From VXPQ01 sp965117025 (GTDB taxonomy: Bacteria > Bacteroidota > Rhodothermia > Rhodothermales > VXPQ01): a DNA stretch of 64,000 bases. This document shows, piece by piece, positions 8,953 to 17,538 of the stretch. Both the position numbers and the translations under genes were made by a program. A model generated the notes under the pieces. That model did not search any database and was not told the DNA's origin. It saw nothing but the letters and a program-made list of their open reading frames with translations. The stretch covers positions 1,550,001 through 1,614,000 of the forward strand of contig OZ220746.1 of assembly GCA_965117025.1 (NCBI GenBank). Direction: 5' to 3'. The first letter of the stretch is position 1. Every line of letters begins with the position of its first letter.

Positions 8953-9699
8953 TCAGCTTTCTTTCGTGACAATCTGGCCGTCAAAACGGAGGTCTATGGT
9001 GGCAAAAGTTTTGTCCGGACGCGGCAATACGGCTTGCGTCCAGAAGGCATTCAGTCGCCTGAATTTTTCGGCATACCCGCGGCTTCCAAGCCGCACTGCA
9101 ACCGCATCGTTGCCGCCCGGAATCGCTGCATACATCGTGATGCCGCCGGCACGACCCACCTCAAACGAGGAAACAAGCGCATCCGGCAGCGGATCGGTTT
9201 CCGGCAGCGCAGCAAGCAGTTCGCGCAGCGAGGCTTCGCGCAACGGCTGCGTGCGATTCTCAGGCAACGCAGCGCCCCAAACCAACGGTACGTCCCAGGC
9301 AGCGCCTTCCGACAACGGCATGGTATGGCCTTCGGCGTCCAGCCAGACCGCCGGTTGCCCATCGGGAGTAAGCGCCAGTGCAACGGGAAGCCGTTCCCTG
9401 ACAGCGATCCGCACCACACCGGAAGGAAGCCTTCGGACCACGCCGGTTTGCACCCAGGGATGCCGGACGGCACGGTCGGCGACCAGCAGCGGATCCACAT
9501 CCAGCACTCGCATGGTCGTGTCGACAGCGGTCAGGGCAAGGATCGCCTCCTCGTCCGCGTACCGGGCGCCCTCGACCATCACCTCGCGAACAACCATTCC
9601 GTCGACCCAGGTCCATCCGGCAAACGACAGGGCTCCGACGATCGCTGCGACCGCCATCAACCCCGCCATGCGTCCCATAATCCGTTTTGTTGTAGCCAT
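8953..9699 (-). CDS. ftsQ: Cell division protein FtsQ/DivIB (POTRA domain)
   Basis: 248 residues: a short cytoplasmic N terminus, one membrane helix (about residues 10-32), then a POTRA-like domain (VREVMVEGARYADEEAILALT, HPWVQTGVVRRLPSGVVRIAVRERLP) and a beta domain ending in TIDLRFDGQIVTKES. FtsQ links FtsB/FtsL and the peptidoglycan synthases to the early divisome from the periplasmic side. It starts 17 bases after the murC stop and ends just before ftsA, in its canonical position. Confidence 0.92.
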   Translation of the reverse strand: MATTKRIMGRMAGLMAVAAIVGALSFAGWTWVDGMVVREVMVEGARYADEEAILALTAVDTTMRVLDVDPLLVADRAVRHPWVQTGVVRRLPSGVVRIAVRERLPVALALTPDGQPAVWLDAEGHTMPLSEGAAWDVPLVWGAALPENRTQPLREASLRELLAALPETDPLPDALVSSFEVGRAGGITMYAAIPGGNDAVAVRLGSRGYAEKFRRLNAFWTQAVLPRPDKTFATIDLRFDGQIVTKES

Positions 9700-9716
9700 C
9701 TTTCCGCTCTTGCCCC

Positions 9717-11120
9717 CTACCGTTGTTCGAGTTCCGCAAGCAACGCGCCGCCACAGCGCCAGATATCCCCAGCGCCCATGGTCACGACGGCATCCCCCTC
9801 CCGCACCTTGCCTGCGAGAAAGCCCGCCACTTCTTTTCTGTCGGCGACATAATGCACATTCCGGTGCCCGTACTGCCTGGCCAGATCGGCCAACATTTTT
9901 CCATTCACGCCGTCAATGGGCGCTTCCCGCGCAGCATACACATCGGTAAGCACCAGCATGTCCGCATTGAAGAACGCCTTTGCAAAATCATCCATGAAAT
10001 CGCGCGTACGCGTGTAGAGATGCGGCTGAAACACCGCGATAATCCGCTTGTCGGGCCACATCTCGTGCGCTGCTTCGAGGGTCGCCGTGATCTCGGTCGG
10101 ATGATGCGCATAATCGTCCACCACCATGACGCCCGCAGCCTCGCCTCTTTTCTGAAAGCGCCGCTGCACCCCCGTGAACCGGCCGATCCCCGCCCGGATT
10201 TTCTCGAAATCGATCTCCAGTTCGATCCCGACCGCCACCGCAGCCAACGCATTGCGTACGTTGTAGCGGCCGGGTGCATGCAGCGCGATTTCGCCCAGAC
10301 TCCGATTGCGGCACAGCACATGAAACCGGGTGGTCGCGCCGTCCTGCCAGACCTTGTCGGTGCGGATCTCCGCCTGTCGTGACGTGCCGTACGTAATGAT
10401 CCGGCGGTCTATCCGACTGACGATTTCCTGTACGATCGGATCGTCAAGGCAAAGCACAGCCGCTCCGAAAAAAGGCACGCTGTTCGCGAATTGCGTGAAC
10501 GCCTGCTTGATGTCGTCGAGGTCCCTGTACGTATCGAGGTGTTCCGCCTCGATGTTCGTAATGACGGCCAGAGCAGGAGTGAGCCGCAGGAACGTCCGAT
10601 CGTATTCGTCCGCCTCGATCACGATGACATTGCCTTCCCCGACCACCGCATTCGAACCGAAAACCGCTACCTTGCCGCCTACGATAATGGTGGGATCAAA
10701 CCCTCCCTCTGCAACGACCAGGCCGACCATAGAAGTGGTCGTGGTCTTGCCGTGCGTGCCGGAAATCCCGACGCCAAACTGCATGCGCATCAACTCCCCG
10801 AGCATCACCGAACGGGGAATCGCGGGAATATGCAGCCGTTCCGCCTCCACGGTTTCCGGATTCTCTTTCAGCGCTACGGCGGAGGAATACACGACGACAT
10901 CGGTATCCTTTACGTTTTTGGCGGCATGCCCCTCATGGATCACGGCGCCAAGCGAGGTCAGCCGGTCAGTCACTTCCGATAGCTGAAGGTCCGAGCCGGT
11001 CACCCGATACCCGCGGTTGAGCAACACCTCTGCGATGGAACTCATGCCGATACCGCCGATGCCCACCATGTGGACCCGCCGGATACGACCCAGAGCCGAT
11101 TGCCGTTTACTTTTCATCAT
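9717..11120 (-). CDS. murC: UDP-N-acetylmuramate--L-alanine ligase MurC
   Basis: 467 residues, the usual length. A Rossmann start binds UDP-MurNAc (HMVGIGGIGMSSIAEVLLNRGYRVTGSD), followed by the ATP loop GISGTHGKTTTTSM; the HGKTT variant is typical of MurC rather than MurD/E. VIEADEYDRTFL supplies metal and substrate residues, and VVDDYAHHPTEI is the C-terminal domain motif. It adds L-Ala to UDP-MurNAc, the first step of stem-peptide synthesis. Its ATG begins directly after the murG stop. Confidence 0.97.
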   Translation of the reverse strand: MMKSKRQSALGRIRRVHMVGIGGIGMSSIAEVLLNRGYRVTGSDLQLSEVTDRLTSLGAVIHEGHAAKNVKDTDVVVYSSAVALKENPETVEAERLHIPAIPRSVMLGELMRMQFGVGISGTHGKTTTTSMVGLVVAEGGFDPTIIVGGKVAVFGSNAVVGEGNVIVIEADEYDRTFLRLTPALAVITNIEAEHLDTYRDLDDIKQAFTQFANSVPFFGAAVLCLDDPIVQEIVSRIDRRIITYGTSRQAEIRTDKVWQDGATTRFHVLCRNRSLGEIALHAPGRYNVRNALAAVAVGIELEIDFEKIRAGIGRFTGVQRRFQKRGEAAGVMVVDDYAHHPTEITATLEAAHEMWPDKRIIAVFQPHLYTRTRDFMDDFAKAFFNADMLVLTDVYAAREAPIDGVNGKMLADLARQYGHRNVHYVADRKEVAGFLAGKVREGDAVVTMGAGDIWRCGGALLAELEQR

Positions 11121-12281
11121 TCAACCATGCATTGCTTGCCGACTGATCCTCGTCGATTCGCTATCGCCTTCTTTCGTTTCTTCCGCGAAACCCGCCAGAC
11201 GCAACACATCCCTGGCAATCCGATCGGCAGCATCGGGCCGACCCAGATCAAGCGCTGCTTTCGACATACTCTGAAGAAGCTCGGGGCGCCCTCGAAACCG
11301 GTCTATCGCTTCCGGTAAGGCATGGACCATCATCGACTCGGAAATCATCTCCGCAGCTCCAGCAGCTACCATGCTCCGGGCATTATGGGTCTGATGATCC
11401 TCCGCCACATTCGGAGAAGGAATAAGGATGGAAGGCGTGCCCGTGATCGCCAGTTCGCTGCATGTGAGCGCGCCGCTGCGGCATACGACGAGGTCCGCGG
11501 CAGCGTATGCCCGATCCATCCGATCGACATATTCGAGCAACCGCAAACGCGCGTGGTCTGGCGCCCGGGAACGCATTTCGTCGAAATACCGCCGACCGCT
11601 CTGCCAAATGACATGCACGGACTCGTCGCGCAGCAACGCTTCAAGATTGTGCATGATCGCCTCATTGATGGCTCGACTTCCCAGCGAACCCCCGAATACG
11701 GCGATCACGAATGCCCTTGCAGGCAGTTCGTAGTGCTGTCGCGATCCTTCCGGATCCGCCGCAACGAGTTCCTTGCGTACAGGGTTACCACTGGAGAGGC
11801 AACGATCGGACGGAAAATGTTTCCGTGCTTCTTCAAACGCCACGTGTACGGTCGCCGCCCGCTTTCCGAGCAACCGGTTGGTCAACCCGGGGTAGGCGTT
11901 CTGTTCCTGCACCACGATCGGTTTGCCGACCATGCTGGCTGCGAGCAGCACAGGACCGCTTACGTACCCGCCGGTGCCGACGGCTACATCCGGGTCGAAC
12001 CTTCGCACGAGTGTATGGCTCTCAACCATCGAACGCGCCAGTTTGAACGGGAGCGCAAGGTTGCGGTACGGTCGGGTGCGATGCAAGCCGGCCGCCGTAA
12101 TGGGATACATCTCGTACCCGGCTTTGGGCACAGCCTCCCATTCCATGCGGTTGCGCGTTCCGGCGAATCGGATATGCGCGTCCGGAATCTGCCGGCGAAG
12201 CGCATCCGCCACGGCAATAGCGGGATATACATGCCCCCCGGTGCCGCCCGCCGCAAACAATATGTTGGGGGCAGTTCTCAT
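11121..12281 (-). CDS. murG: UDP-GlcNAc--undecaprenyl-diphospho-muramoylpentapeptide GlcNAc transferase MurG
   Basis: 386 residues from the ATG at 12281, which overlaps the ftsW stop by ATGA; the frame stays open far upstream antisense-free inside ftsW, but those residues are not MurG-like. The glycine-rich FAAGGTGGHVYPAIAVADAL loop, VVGKPIVVQEQNAYPG, VFGGSLGSRAINEA and CRSGALTCSELAITGTPSILIP are the family signatures. This GT28 enzyme converts lipid I to lipid II at the inner face of the membrane. Translational coupling to ftsW is likely. Confidence 0.97.
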   Translation of the reverse strand: MRTAPNILFAAGGTGGHVYPAIAVADALRRQIPDAHIRFAGTRNRMEWEAVPKAGYEMYPITAAGLHRTRPYRNLALPFKLARSMVESHTLVRRFDPDVAVGTGGYVSGPVLLAASMVGKPIVVQEQNAYPGLTNRLLGKRAATVHVAFEEARKHFPSDRCLSSGNPVRKELVAADPEGSRQHYELPARAFVIAVFGGSLGSRAINEAIMHNLEALLRDESVHVIWQSGRRYFDEMRSRAPDHARLRLLEYVDRMDRAYAAADLVVCRSGALTCSELAITGTPSILIPSPNVAEDHQTHNARSMVAAGAAEMISESMMVHALPEAIDRFRGRPELLQSMSKAALDLGRPDAADRIARDVLRLAGFAEETKEGDSESTRISRQAMHG

Positions 12282-13438
12282 CGTTCGGCGCATTGCCTCG
12301 ATATGTTGAGTAAAATGCCGAACATCATGCCGGTCGCCATCATGGACGTCCCGCCATACGAAACAAACGGAAGGGGAAGCCCTGTGACCGGGAGCAAACC
12401 GCAGGCCACGGCGGCATGCACGAAAGCATACAACGCCACGCTGGTCGTCAGTCCGACGCCCATGAACAACCCCAGCGGATCCGGTGCATGTCGGGCGATG
12501 CGCAAAAATCCCCGAAACAGCACGGTCAAAAAAGCGGCAAGCAACGCCATCGCACCCAAAAACCCGTATTCCTCCGCGACAATGGCGAAAATGAAATCGT
12601 TGTACGGGGCAGGCAGAAAATCCCGCTGCGTGCTTTTGCCCGGCCCTACGCCGGTCAGTCCGCCCATTGCAAAGGCGATGCGGGCCTGCTGCGCCTGATA
12701 CCCTTCCGCCTGATCGCTGAATACCTCTTCGGTTTCGGTATGCGGGAATATGTTCAGTCCGAGATACGATTCGAGGCGCGCCGCCCGATTCGGCGATCCG
12801 AGCATAAGCAAAAAGGCAAGCGCCAGGCCCAGTGCGGAAAGACCGCTGAGATGCAGGATGCTGACGCGCGCCACGAAACACATCAGCATGGCCGTAGCCA
12901 GCAGCATCAATGCCGAAGAAAGGTCTTCTATCCCGATCAGTATGCAGGCAGCAAGCACCCACACCAGCACCGGCACAAACGTCCGCGAAAAACTCTTGAT
13001 GTAGATCTGCTTCTTCGCCAGCAGCACGCCCGTGTACAGAATGAGCGCCACGCGGGCCAGATCCGAGGGTTGAAACCCGAATGATCCGATGCGCAGCCAC
13101 CGGGTCGCGCCGCCCGAAGTAACGCCCGCAATTTGCACGACCACGAGCAAACCCAGCGACACCAGAAGGGCGATCCGGCTGAACCGCGCCAGTTTGCGGT
13201 AATCGATCACGCTGCAAACAATCATGGCGCCAAGCGCCACACCGACGCGCACAAGGTGGCGCACCAGAAAACGTTCCGTATCCCCCCCGGCCCTCGTCTC
13301 TGCAAGAAACGAAATGGCGCTGTACACGGCCACCACACCGAACACCGCCAGCAAGAGCACGACCCACACGATATATCTGTCGAGTGGTCGTTTCGGACGG
13401 GACTCGGAACCCGGCAATACGGTAGCGGAAGAAACCAT
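12278..13438 (-). CDS. ftsW: Peptidoglycan glycosyltransferase FtsW (SEDS family)
   Basis: 386 residues with about ten membrane helices. SEDS hallmarks are present: GGATRWLRIGSFGFQPSDLARVALILY, the GGLTGVGPGKSTQRDFLPAPYNDFIFAIVAEEYGFLGA loop carrying the catalytic-region Asp and Glu, and PVTGLPLPFVSYGGTSM near the C terminus. FtsW polymerises lipid II during septation together with the class B transpeptidase encoded in the same cluster. It starts one base after the murD stop and overlaps murG by four bases. Confidence 0.96.
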   Translation of the reverse strand: MVSSATVLPGSESRPKRPLDRYIVWVVLLLAVFGVVAVYSAISFLAETRAGGDTERFLVRHLVRVGVALGAMIVCSVIDYRKLARFSRIALLVSLGLLVVVQIAGVTSGGATRWLRIGSFGFQPSDLARVALILYTGVLLAKKQIYIKSFSRTFVPVLVWVLAACILIGIEDLSSALMLLATAMLMCFVARVSILHLSGLSALGLALAFLLMLGSPNRAARLESYLGLNIFPHTETEEVFSDQAEGYQAQQARIAFAMGGLTGVGPGKSTQRDFLPAPYNDFIFAIVAEEYGFLGAMALLAAFLTVLFRGFLRIARHAPDPLGLFMGVGLTTSVALYAFVHAAVACGLLPVTGLPLPFVSYGGTSMMATGMMFGILLNISRQCAER

Positions 13439-13439
13439 G

Positions 13440-14807
13440 CTACAGGTCGTTTACAAGATTTCTGAATGTGTCGCCGCGCTCTTCGTAACTGCGAAACATA
13501 TCGAACGAGGCGCAAGCCGGGCTCAACAGCACCACATCCCCGGCTTCAGCAGCCATACTGGCCCGGCGCACCGCATCCTCGAGCGAACCGGCCACCATGG
13601 CGCAACCGGCTTCCGATCCAAGTTCCTCGGCCACTTTGCCGGCGCTTTCCCCCACGGCAATCACAGCCCGGACCTTCTGCTTCACCAGCGGCTTGATCGG
13701 CCCGTAATCGTTCCCTTTGTCGCGTCCGCCTGCAATCAGCACCACCGGGTCGTCCACACTTTCCAGCGCGTACTGCACGGCATGCACATTCGTCGCCTTC
13801 GAGTCGTTGACGTACCGAACGCCGCCGGTCTCCCGTACAAGCTCCATCCGATGCGGTACCCCCATGAAGGTCTTCAGACCTTCGCGTATGACCGTGGGGG
13901 ATACTCCCGTCACGCGGGCCGCAACGGCCGCCGCCAATGCATTGTGCAGATTGTGCGGCCCTGATATAATCAGTTCTTCCGATCGCATTAGGGTTTCCTC
14001 GTCGGTTATTCTCAGCACGATTTCTTCGCTTCGCACGAATGCCCCCGCTTCCACTTCGCCCATCCGGCTGTACTCCAGCAGGGCAGGCCCGTTTGTCCGG
14101 GAAGACCGGAACGCGGAAGTCCGTTTCCGTACCTCCCGATCATCCCGGTTGCAGACAAGCCAGTCCTTGCTGCCCTGATTTTCACCCAGGCGAAATTTGC
14201 TCCGTGCGTATGCATCGAAATCATCGTCATACCGGTCCATGTGATCCGGCGCGATATTCAGAATCACGGCAATCCGGGGCCGAAACGCTGCGATGTGATC
14301 GAGCTGAAAACTGGACACCTCCAGCACGACCATATCCTGCGGGCGGGCCGTCGCCGCAAAATTCGAAAACGGATATCCTATGTTGCCCCCGACAAACGTC
14401 TTCCTCCCGGCCTGCCGGAACAGGTGCCCAAGCAAACGGACCGTTGTCGTCTTTCCGTTGGTGCCCGTGACCGCAAGCACAGGAGCCCGGCAAAACCACG
14501 AAGCAACCTCTATTTCCGAGTAGACGGAGAGACCAGCGCCCGTCGCCCGTTGCAAAAGCGGGACCGAGGACGGCACCCCCGGACTGGTCACAAGAAAATG
14601 AGCGTCCGCGGCCCGGTCGGAGTGTCCCTCGGCTTCGAACGCAATCCCCTCTTCGTTCAAGGCGGTCAGGAACGCCGGTTCGATCGGACCGGCATCCGTC
14701 ACAAACACCTTGGCTCCATGCGCATGCAGCAGCCGCGCAACGGCCACGCCGGAGCGCGCCGCGCCGACCACCGTTACGTTCTTTCCACGCAGCTTGCTCG
14801 GCGTCAT
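13440..14807 (-). CDS. murD: UDP-N-acetylmuramoylalanine--D-glutamate ligase MurD
   Basis: 455 residues. NVTVVGAARSGVAVARLLHAHGAKVFVTDAG is the UDP-binding start; APVLAVTGTNGKTTTVRLLGHL is the P-loop; LEVSSFQLDHIAAFRPRIAVILNIAPDHMDRY is diagnostic of Mur ligases, and GVPHRMELVRETGGVRYVNDSKATN, diagnostic of MurD, starts the C-terminal domain. It adds D-Glu to UDP-MurNAc-L-Ala. It lies between mraY (34-base gap) and ftsW (1-base gap). Confidence 0.97.
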   Translation of the reverse strand: MTPSKLRGKNVTVVGAARSGVAVARLLHAHGAKVFVTDAGPIEPAFLTALNEEGIAFEAEGHSDRAADAHFLVTSPGVPSSVPLLQRATGAGLSVYSEIEVASWFCRAPVLAVTGTNGKTTTVRLLGHLFRQAGRKTFVGGNIGYPFSNFAATARPQDMVVLEVSSFQLDHIAAFRPRIAVILNIAPDHMDRYDDDFDAYARSKFRLGENQGSKDWLVCNRDDREVRKRTSAFRSSRTNGPALLEYSRMGEVEAGAFVRSEEIVLRITDEETLMRSEELIISGPHNLHNALAAAVAARVTGVSPTVIREGLKTFMGVPHRMELVRETGGVRYVNDSKATNVHAVQYALESVDDPVVLIAGGRDKGNDYGPIKPLVKQKVRAVIAVGESAGKVAEELGSEAGCAMVAGSLEDAVRRASMAAEAGDVVLLSPACASFDMFRSYEERGDTFRNLVNDL

Positions 14808-14841
14808 ATACCGTTTGCGAATAAATGTGAGAGTACATGCG

Positions 14842-15999
14842 TCATCTGATGCGGAGAACCAGCAGCGTCGCCACCACCGTAACCGCAGTGATTATCCAGA
14901 AACGGGTCACAATCTTCGCTTCGTGCGTGCCGCGCGCCTCAAAATGGTGATGCAGCGGCGCCATGCGGAAAACCCGTTTGCCTTCTCCGGTTCGCCGGCG
15001 GGTCCACCTGAACCAGGTCGTTTGTATGATCACGGACAGCGTTTCGATGAAATACACAGCCCCAAGCAGCGGCAGCAGCAGTTCCATGCGAATCATCAGC
15101 GTGAGTGACGCCACGGCGGCGCCCAGCGCCAACGATCCGGTATCGCCCATGAAAACCGTTGCCGGATACCCGTTGAACCACAGAAAACCGAAACAGGCCG
15201 CTGTCATCGCTGCGGCGAACACGGTGAGTTCCCCGGCCCCGGGCAGGTAAAACACATCGAGAAATTCGGCGAATTGCACATTGCCCGAAATGTAGCACAG
15301 CACCACAAGCCCCAGCCCTACGAACGCGGTGACCCCCGTGGCCAGCCCGTCGAGCCCATCCGTCAGATTGACCCCATTCGACACCGCCGTCATGATGAAC
15401 ACGGCGACCGGTATGTACACGAGCGGCCCCAGGTTGGCGCCCCCGAACAACTGACCGAAGATGTCATAATTGATCATCTTGTCTTTCAGAAAGGGAACGT
15501 ACGTGAGCGCATTGTATGCCTCGAACGCGGGGTGAAAACAAAGCGCCGCCCCGATCAGCAGTCCGATGGAAATCTGGCCCGCCAGTTTGACTTTCGGCGC
15601 AAGGCCCCGCTTGTCCTTCCTGAACGTCTTGATATAGTCGTCCATGAATCCGAACACCCCCATCCATGCCATGGCCAGCATGGCAAGCCAGACATACGGC
15701 TCGGCGATGGCGCCCCACAGGAAGGTCGACAGGAGAATCGACAGGATGATGATCGCGCCCCCCATGGTGGGCGTACCGGCCTTGTGCGTATGATCGACTA
15801 CACCGGCGAGCGCACCTTCCCGAACGGATTCGCCCAGTTGCTTTGCGCTCAGCATATTGATGATGCGGCGCCCTATGAACAGAGAGATGAATAGCGCCGT
15901 GATGGCGCCCAGCGTGGCCCGGACCGTGATGAATCGTATCACCTGGAATCCAGGAGGCTGGTACAACTGCTCCAGATAGTCGATCAGGTAATAAAGCAT
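14842..15999 (-). CDS. mraY: Phospho-N-acetylmuramoyl-pentapeptide transferase MraY
   Basis: 385 residues with about ten membrane helices. Family motifs: KAGTPTMGGAIII, MDDYIKTFRKDKRGLAPKVKL (Asp-rich catalytic loop), NGVNLTDGLDGLATG, VFMGDTGSLALG and the C-terminal PLHHHFEARG. It moves phospho-MurNAc-pentapeptide onto undecaprenyl phosphate to give lipid I. It follows murE directly; murF, often found between the two in Proteobacteria, is absent. Confidence 0.97.
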   Translation of the reverse strand: MLYYLIDYLEQLYQPPGFQVIRFITVRATLGAITALFISLFIGRRIINMLSAKQLGESVREGALAGVVDHTHKAGTPTMGGAIIILSILLSTFLWGAIAEPYVWLAMLAMAWMGVFGFMDDYIKTFRKDKRGLAPKVKLAGQISIGLLIGAALCFHPAFEAYNALTYVPFLKDKMINYDIFGQLFGGANLGPLVYIPVAVFIMTAVSNGVNLTDGLDGLATGVTAFVGLGLVVLCYISGNVQFAEFLDVFYLPGAGELTVFAAAMTAACFGFLWFNGYPATVFMGDTGSLALGAAVASLTLMIRMELLLPLLGAVYFIETLSVIIQTTWFRWTRRRTGEGKRVFRMAPLHHHFEARGTHEAKIVTRFWIITAVTVVATLLVLRIR

Positions 16000-16032
16000 A
16001 AGGTGTTGTTGAAAAAGAACTCGGATATCCGG

Positions 16033-17538
16033 TTATCGGGGGTGCTGCGGAAAGCGGGCCGGAGACCTCCGGGCGAACGCCGCCCGCACAGCCTCCCTGT
16101 CGTCGAAACGCCTTGAATCCGTTCCGATGATCTGACGGGTTTCGTGCCCTTTCCCTGCCACGAGTACAATGTCCCCCGGGCGGGCAAGGCGCCCCGCTTC
16201 GGCAATAGCCTCCCCGCGATCGGTAATGAGAAGCGCACGGTCCGGATCGGCGAGGCCGGTCCGGATGTCTTGCATAATCCGGGCAGGATCTTCGGTGCGC
16301 GGGTTGTCGCTCGTAACGATCAGATGGTCCGCGAACCGTTCGGCCACGGCGCCCATCATCGGACGCTTTGCATGATCGCGATCTCCTCCGCACCCGAAAA
16401 CGCACCATACCTGTGCACCGGGAGACCTGGCGGCAATGATCGTCTCAAGCACCGCCTGAAGCGCCGCGGGCGTATGGGCAAAATCGATGACGACATGCGT
16501 GCCGTCTTCGAATCGGATCTGCTCGAAGCGCCCCGGCGCCGGCCGGGCCTGTTCGAGCGCATCCAGCGCATCGCCGGCGGCGCATCCCAGCACCGACAGC
16601 GCGCCCCAGGCTGCCAGCAGGTTCCAGGCATTGAACTTCCCGGCAAGCCGAAAGCGGCGCGTGCGCCCCTCGATACGAAGAACCAGTCCCTCCATGGTGT
16701 CCTCGACGATATCGGCACGGATATCGGCCGCGGCGTCCAGCCCGTACGAGGTGCAGGCTGCTCGCGTATCGGCCACCATACGGGCGCCGGCCGGATCGTC
16801 GGCGTTGAACAGGGCGGTAGCGTCCGCATCCAGCCGGTCGAAAAGCGTCTTTTTCGCCGCAAAATATGCGTTGAATGTGGTATGGTAGTCGAGGTGATCG
16901 TGCGTAAGATTCGTAAACACGGCCACATCGAACGCGATATCCCGGACACGCTCCTGATCCAGTGCATGGGAGGACACCTCCATAGCGCATGCGGCGCATC
17001 TCTGGTCCGCCATACGGCGGAGCAGACGCTGCATGTGCAGGGCATCCGGTGTCGTAAGGCGGGCGGCAAATTCCTCACCCGGCATACGAACCCCGACCGT
17101 CCCTATAAAACCGGCCTGTACGCCAAGCAACCCGAGCGCCTCCTGCACAAGAAAAGCGACCGTGGTCTTGCCGTTGGTGCCGGTCACTCCGACGACGCGC
17201 AACGCATGCGACGGATTGCCGTACCAGGCGGCGGCAAGCACAGCCAGCGCGGATCGGGAATCATGAACGCGCGCGAAAGCGATGCCGGGATACCGATTTG
17301 CCCGGTTCGCCGGCACCGCCTCGCACACGATCGCGATGGCTCCGTTTTTAACAGCCTTGTCAATGAACAGGTGGCCGTCGACCTCAATGCCTTGAATGGC
17401 TACAAAAAGGCCGTTCGGCCCGACCTTGCGGCTGTCTCCGGCCACATGGTCGATATCGATATTGTCAATGCTTTCCCATATCTCCATGAGCAGGCCCGCG
17501 GCCCGCAATGCGTTCAGCAAATCTCCAAGCGTTTTCAT
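16033..17538 (-). CDS. murE: UDP-N-acetylmuramoyl-L-alanyl-D-glutamate--2,6-diaminopimelate ligase MurE
   Basis: 501 residues from the ATG at 17538, which overlaps the upstream transpeptidase stop as ATGA; longer in-frame starts inside that gene are unlikely. Motifs: DSRKVGPNGLFVAIQG, GVTGTNGKTTVAFLVQEALG (P-loop), MEVSSHALDQERV, FTNLTHDHLDYH, and DNPRTEDP in the C-terminal domain. The DNPR form is known to select meso-diaminopimelate over L-lysine, so the cell wall is predicted to be mDAP type. Confidence 0.96.
   Translation of the reverse strand: MKTLGDLLNALRAAGLLMEIWESIDNIDIDHVAGDSRKVGPNGLFVAIQGIEVDGHLFIDKAVKNGAIAIVCEAVPANRANRYPGIAFARVHDSRSALAVLAAAWYGNPSHALRVVGVTGTNGKTTVAFLVQEALGLLGVQAGFIGTVGVRMPGEEFAARLTTPDALHMQRLLRRMADQRCAACAMEVSSHALDQERVRDIAFDVAVFTNLTHDHLDYHTTFNAYFAAKKTLFDRLDADATALFNADDPAGARMVADTRAACTSYGLDAAADIRADIVEDTMEGLVLRIEGRTRRFRLAGKFNAWNLLAAWGALSVLGCAAGDALDALEQARPAPGRFEQIRFEDGTHVVIDFAHTPAALQAVLETIIAARSPGAQVWCVFGCGGDRDHAKRPMMGAVAERFADHLIVTSDNPRTEDPARIMQDIRTGLADPDRALLITDRGEAIAEAGRLARPGDIVLVAGKGHETRQIIGTDSRRFDDREAVRAAFARRSPARFPQHPR

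Noticed and set aside
7681..9852. Very long plus-strand open frame antisense to ftsA and ftsQ
   Set aside because: Shadow of G+C-rich coding on the opposite strand; the protein is low-quality (His/Arg/Gly-rich) while ftsA and ftsQ have clear motifs.
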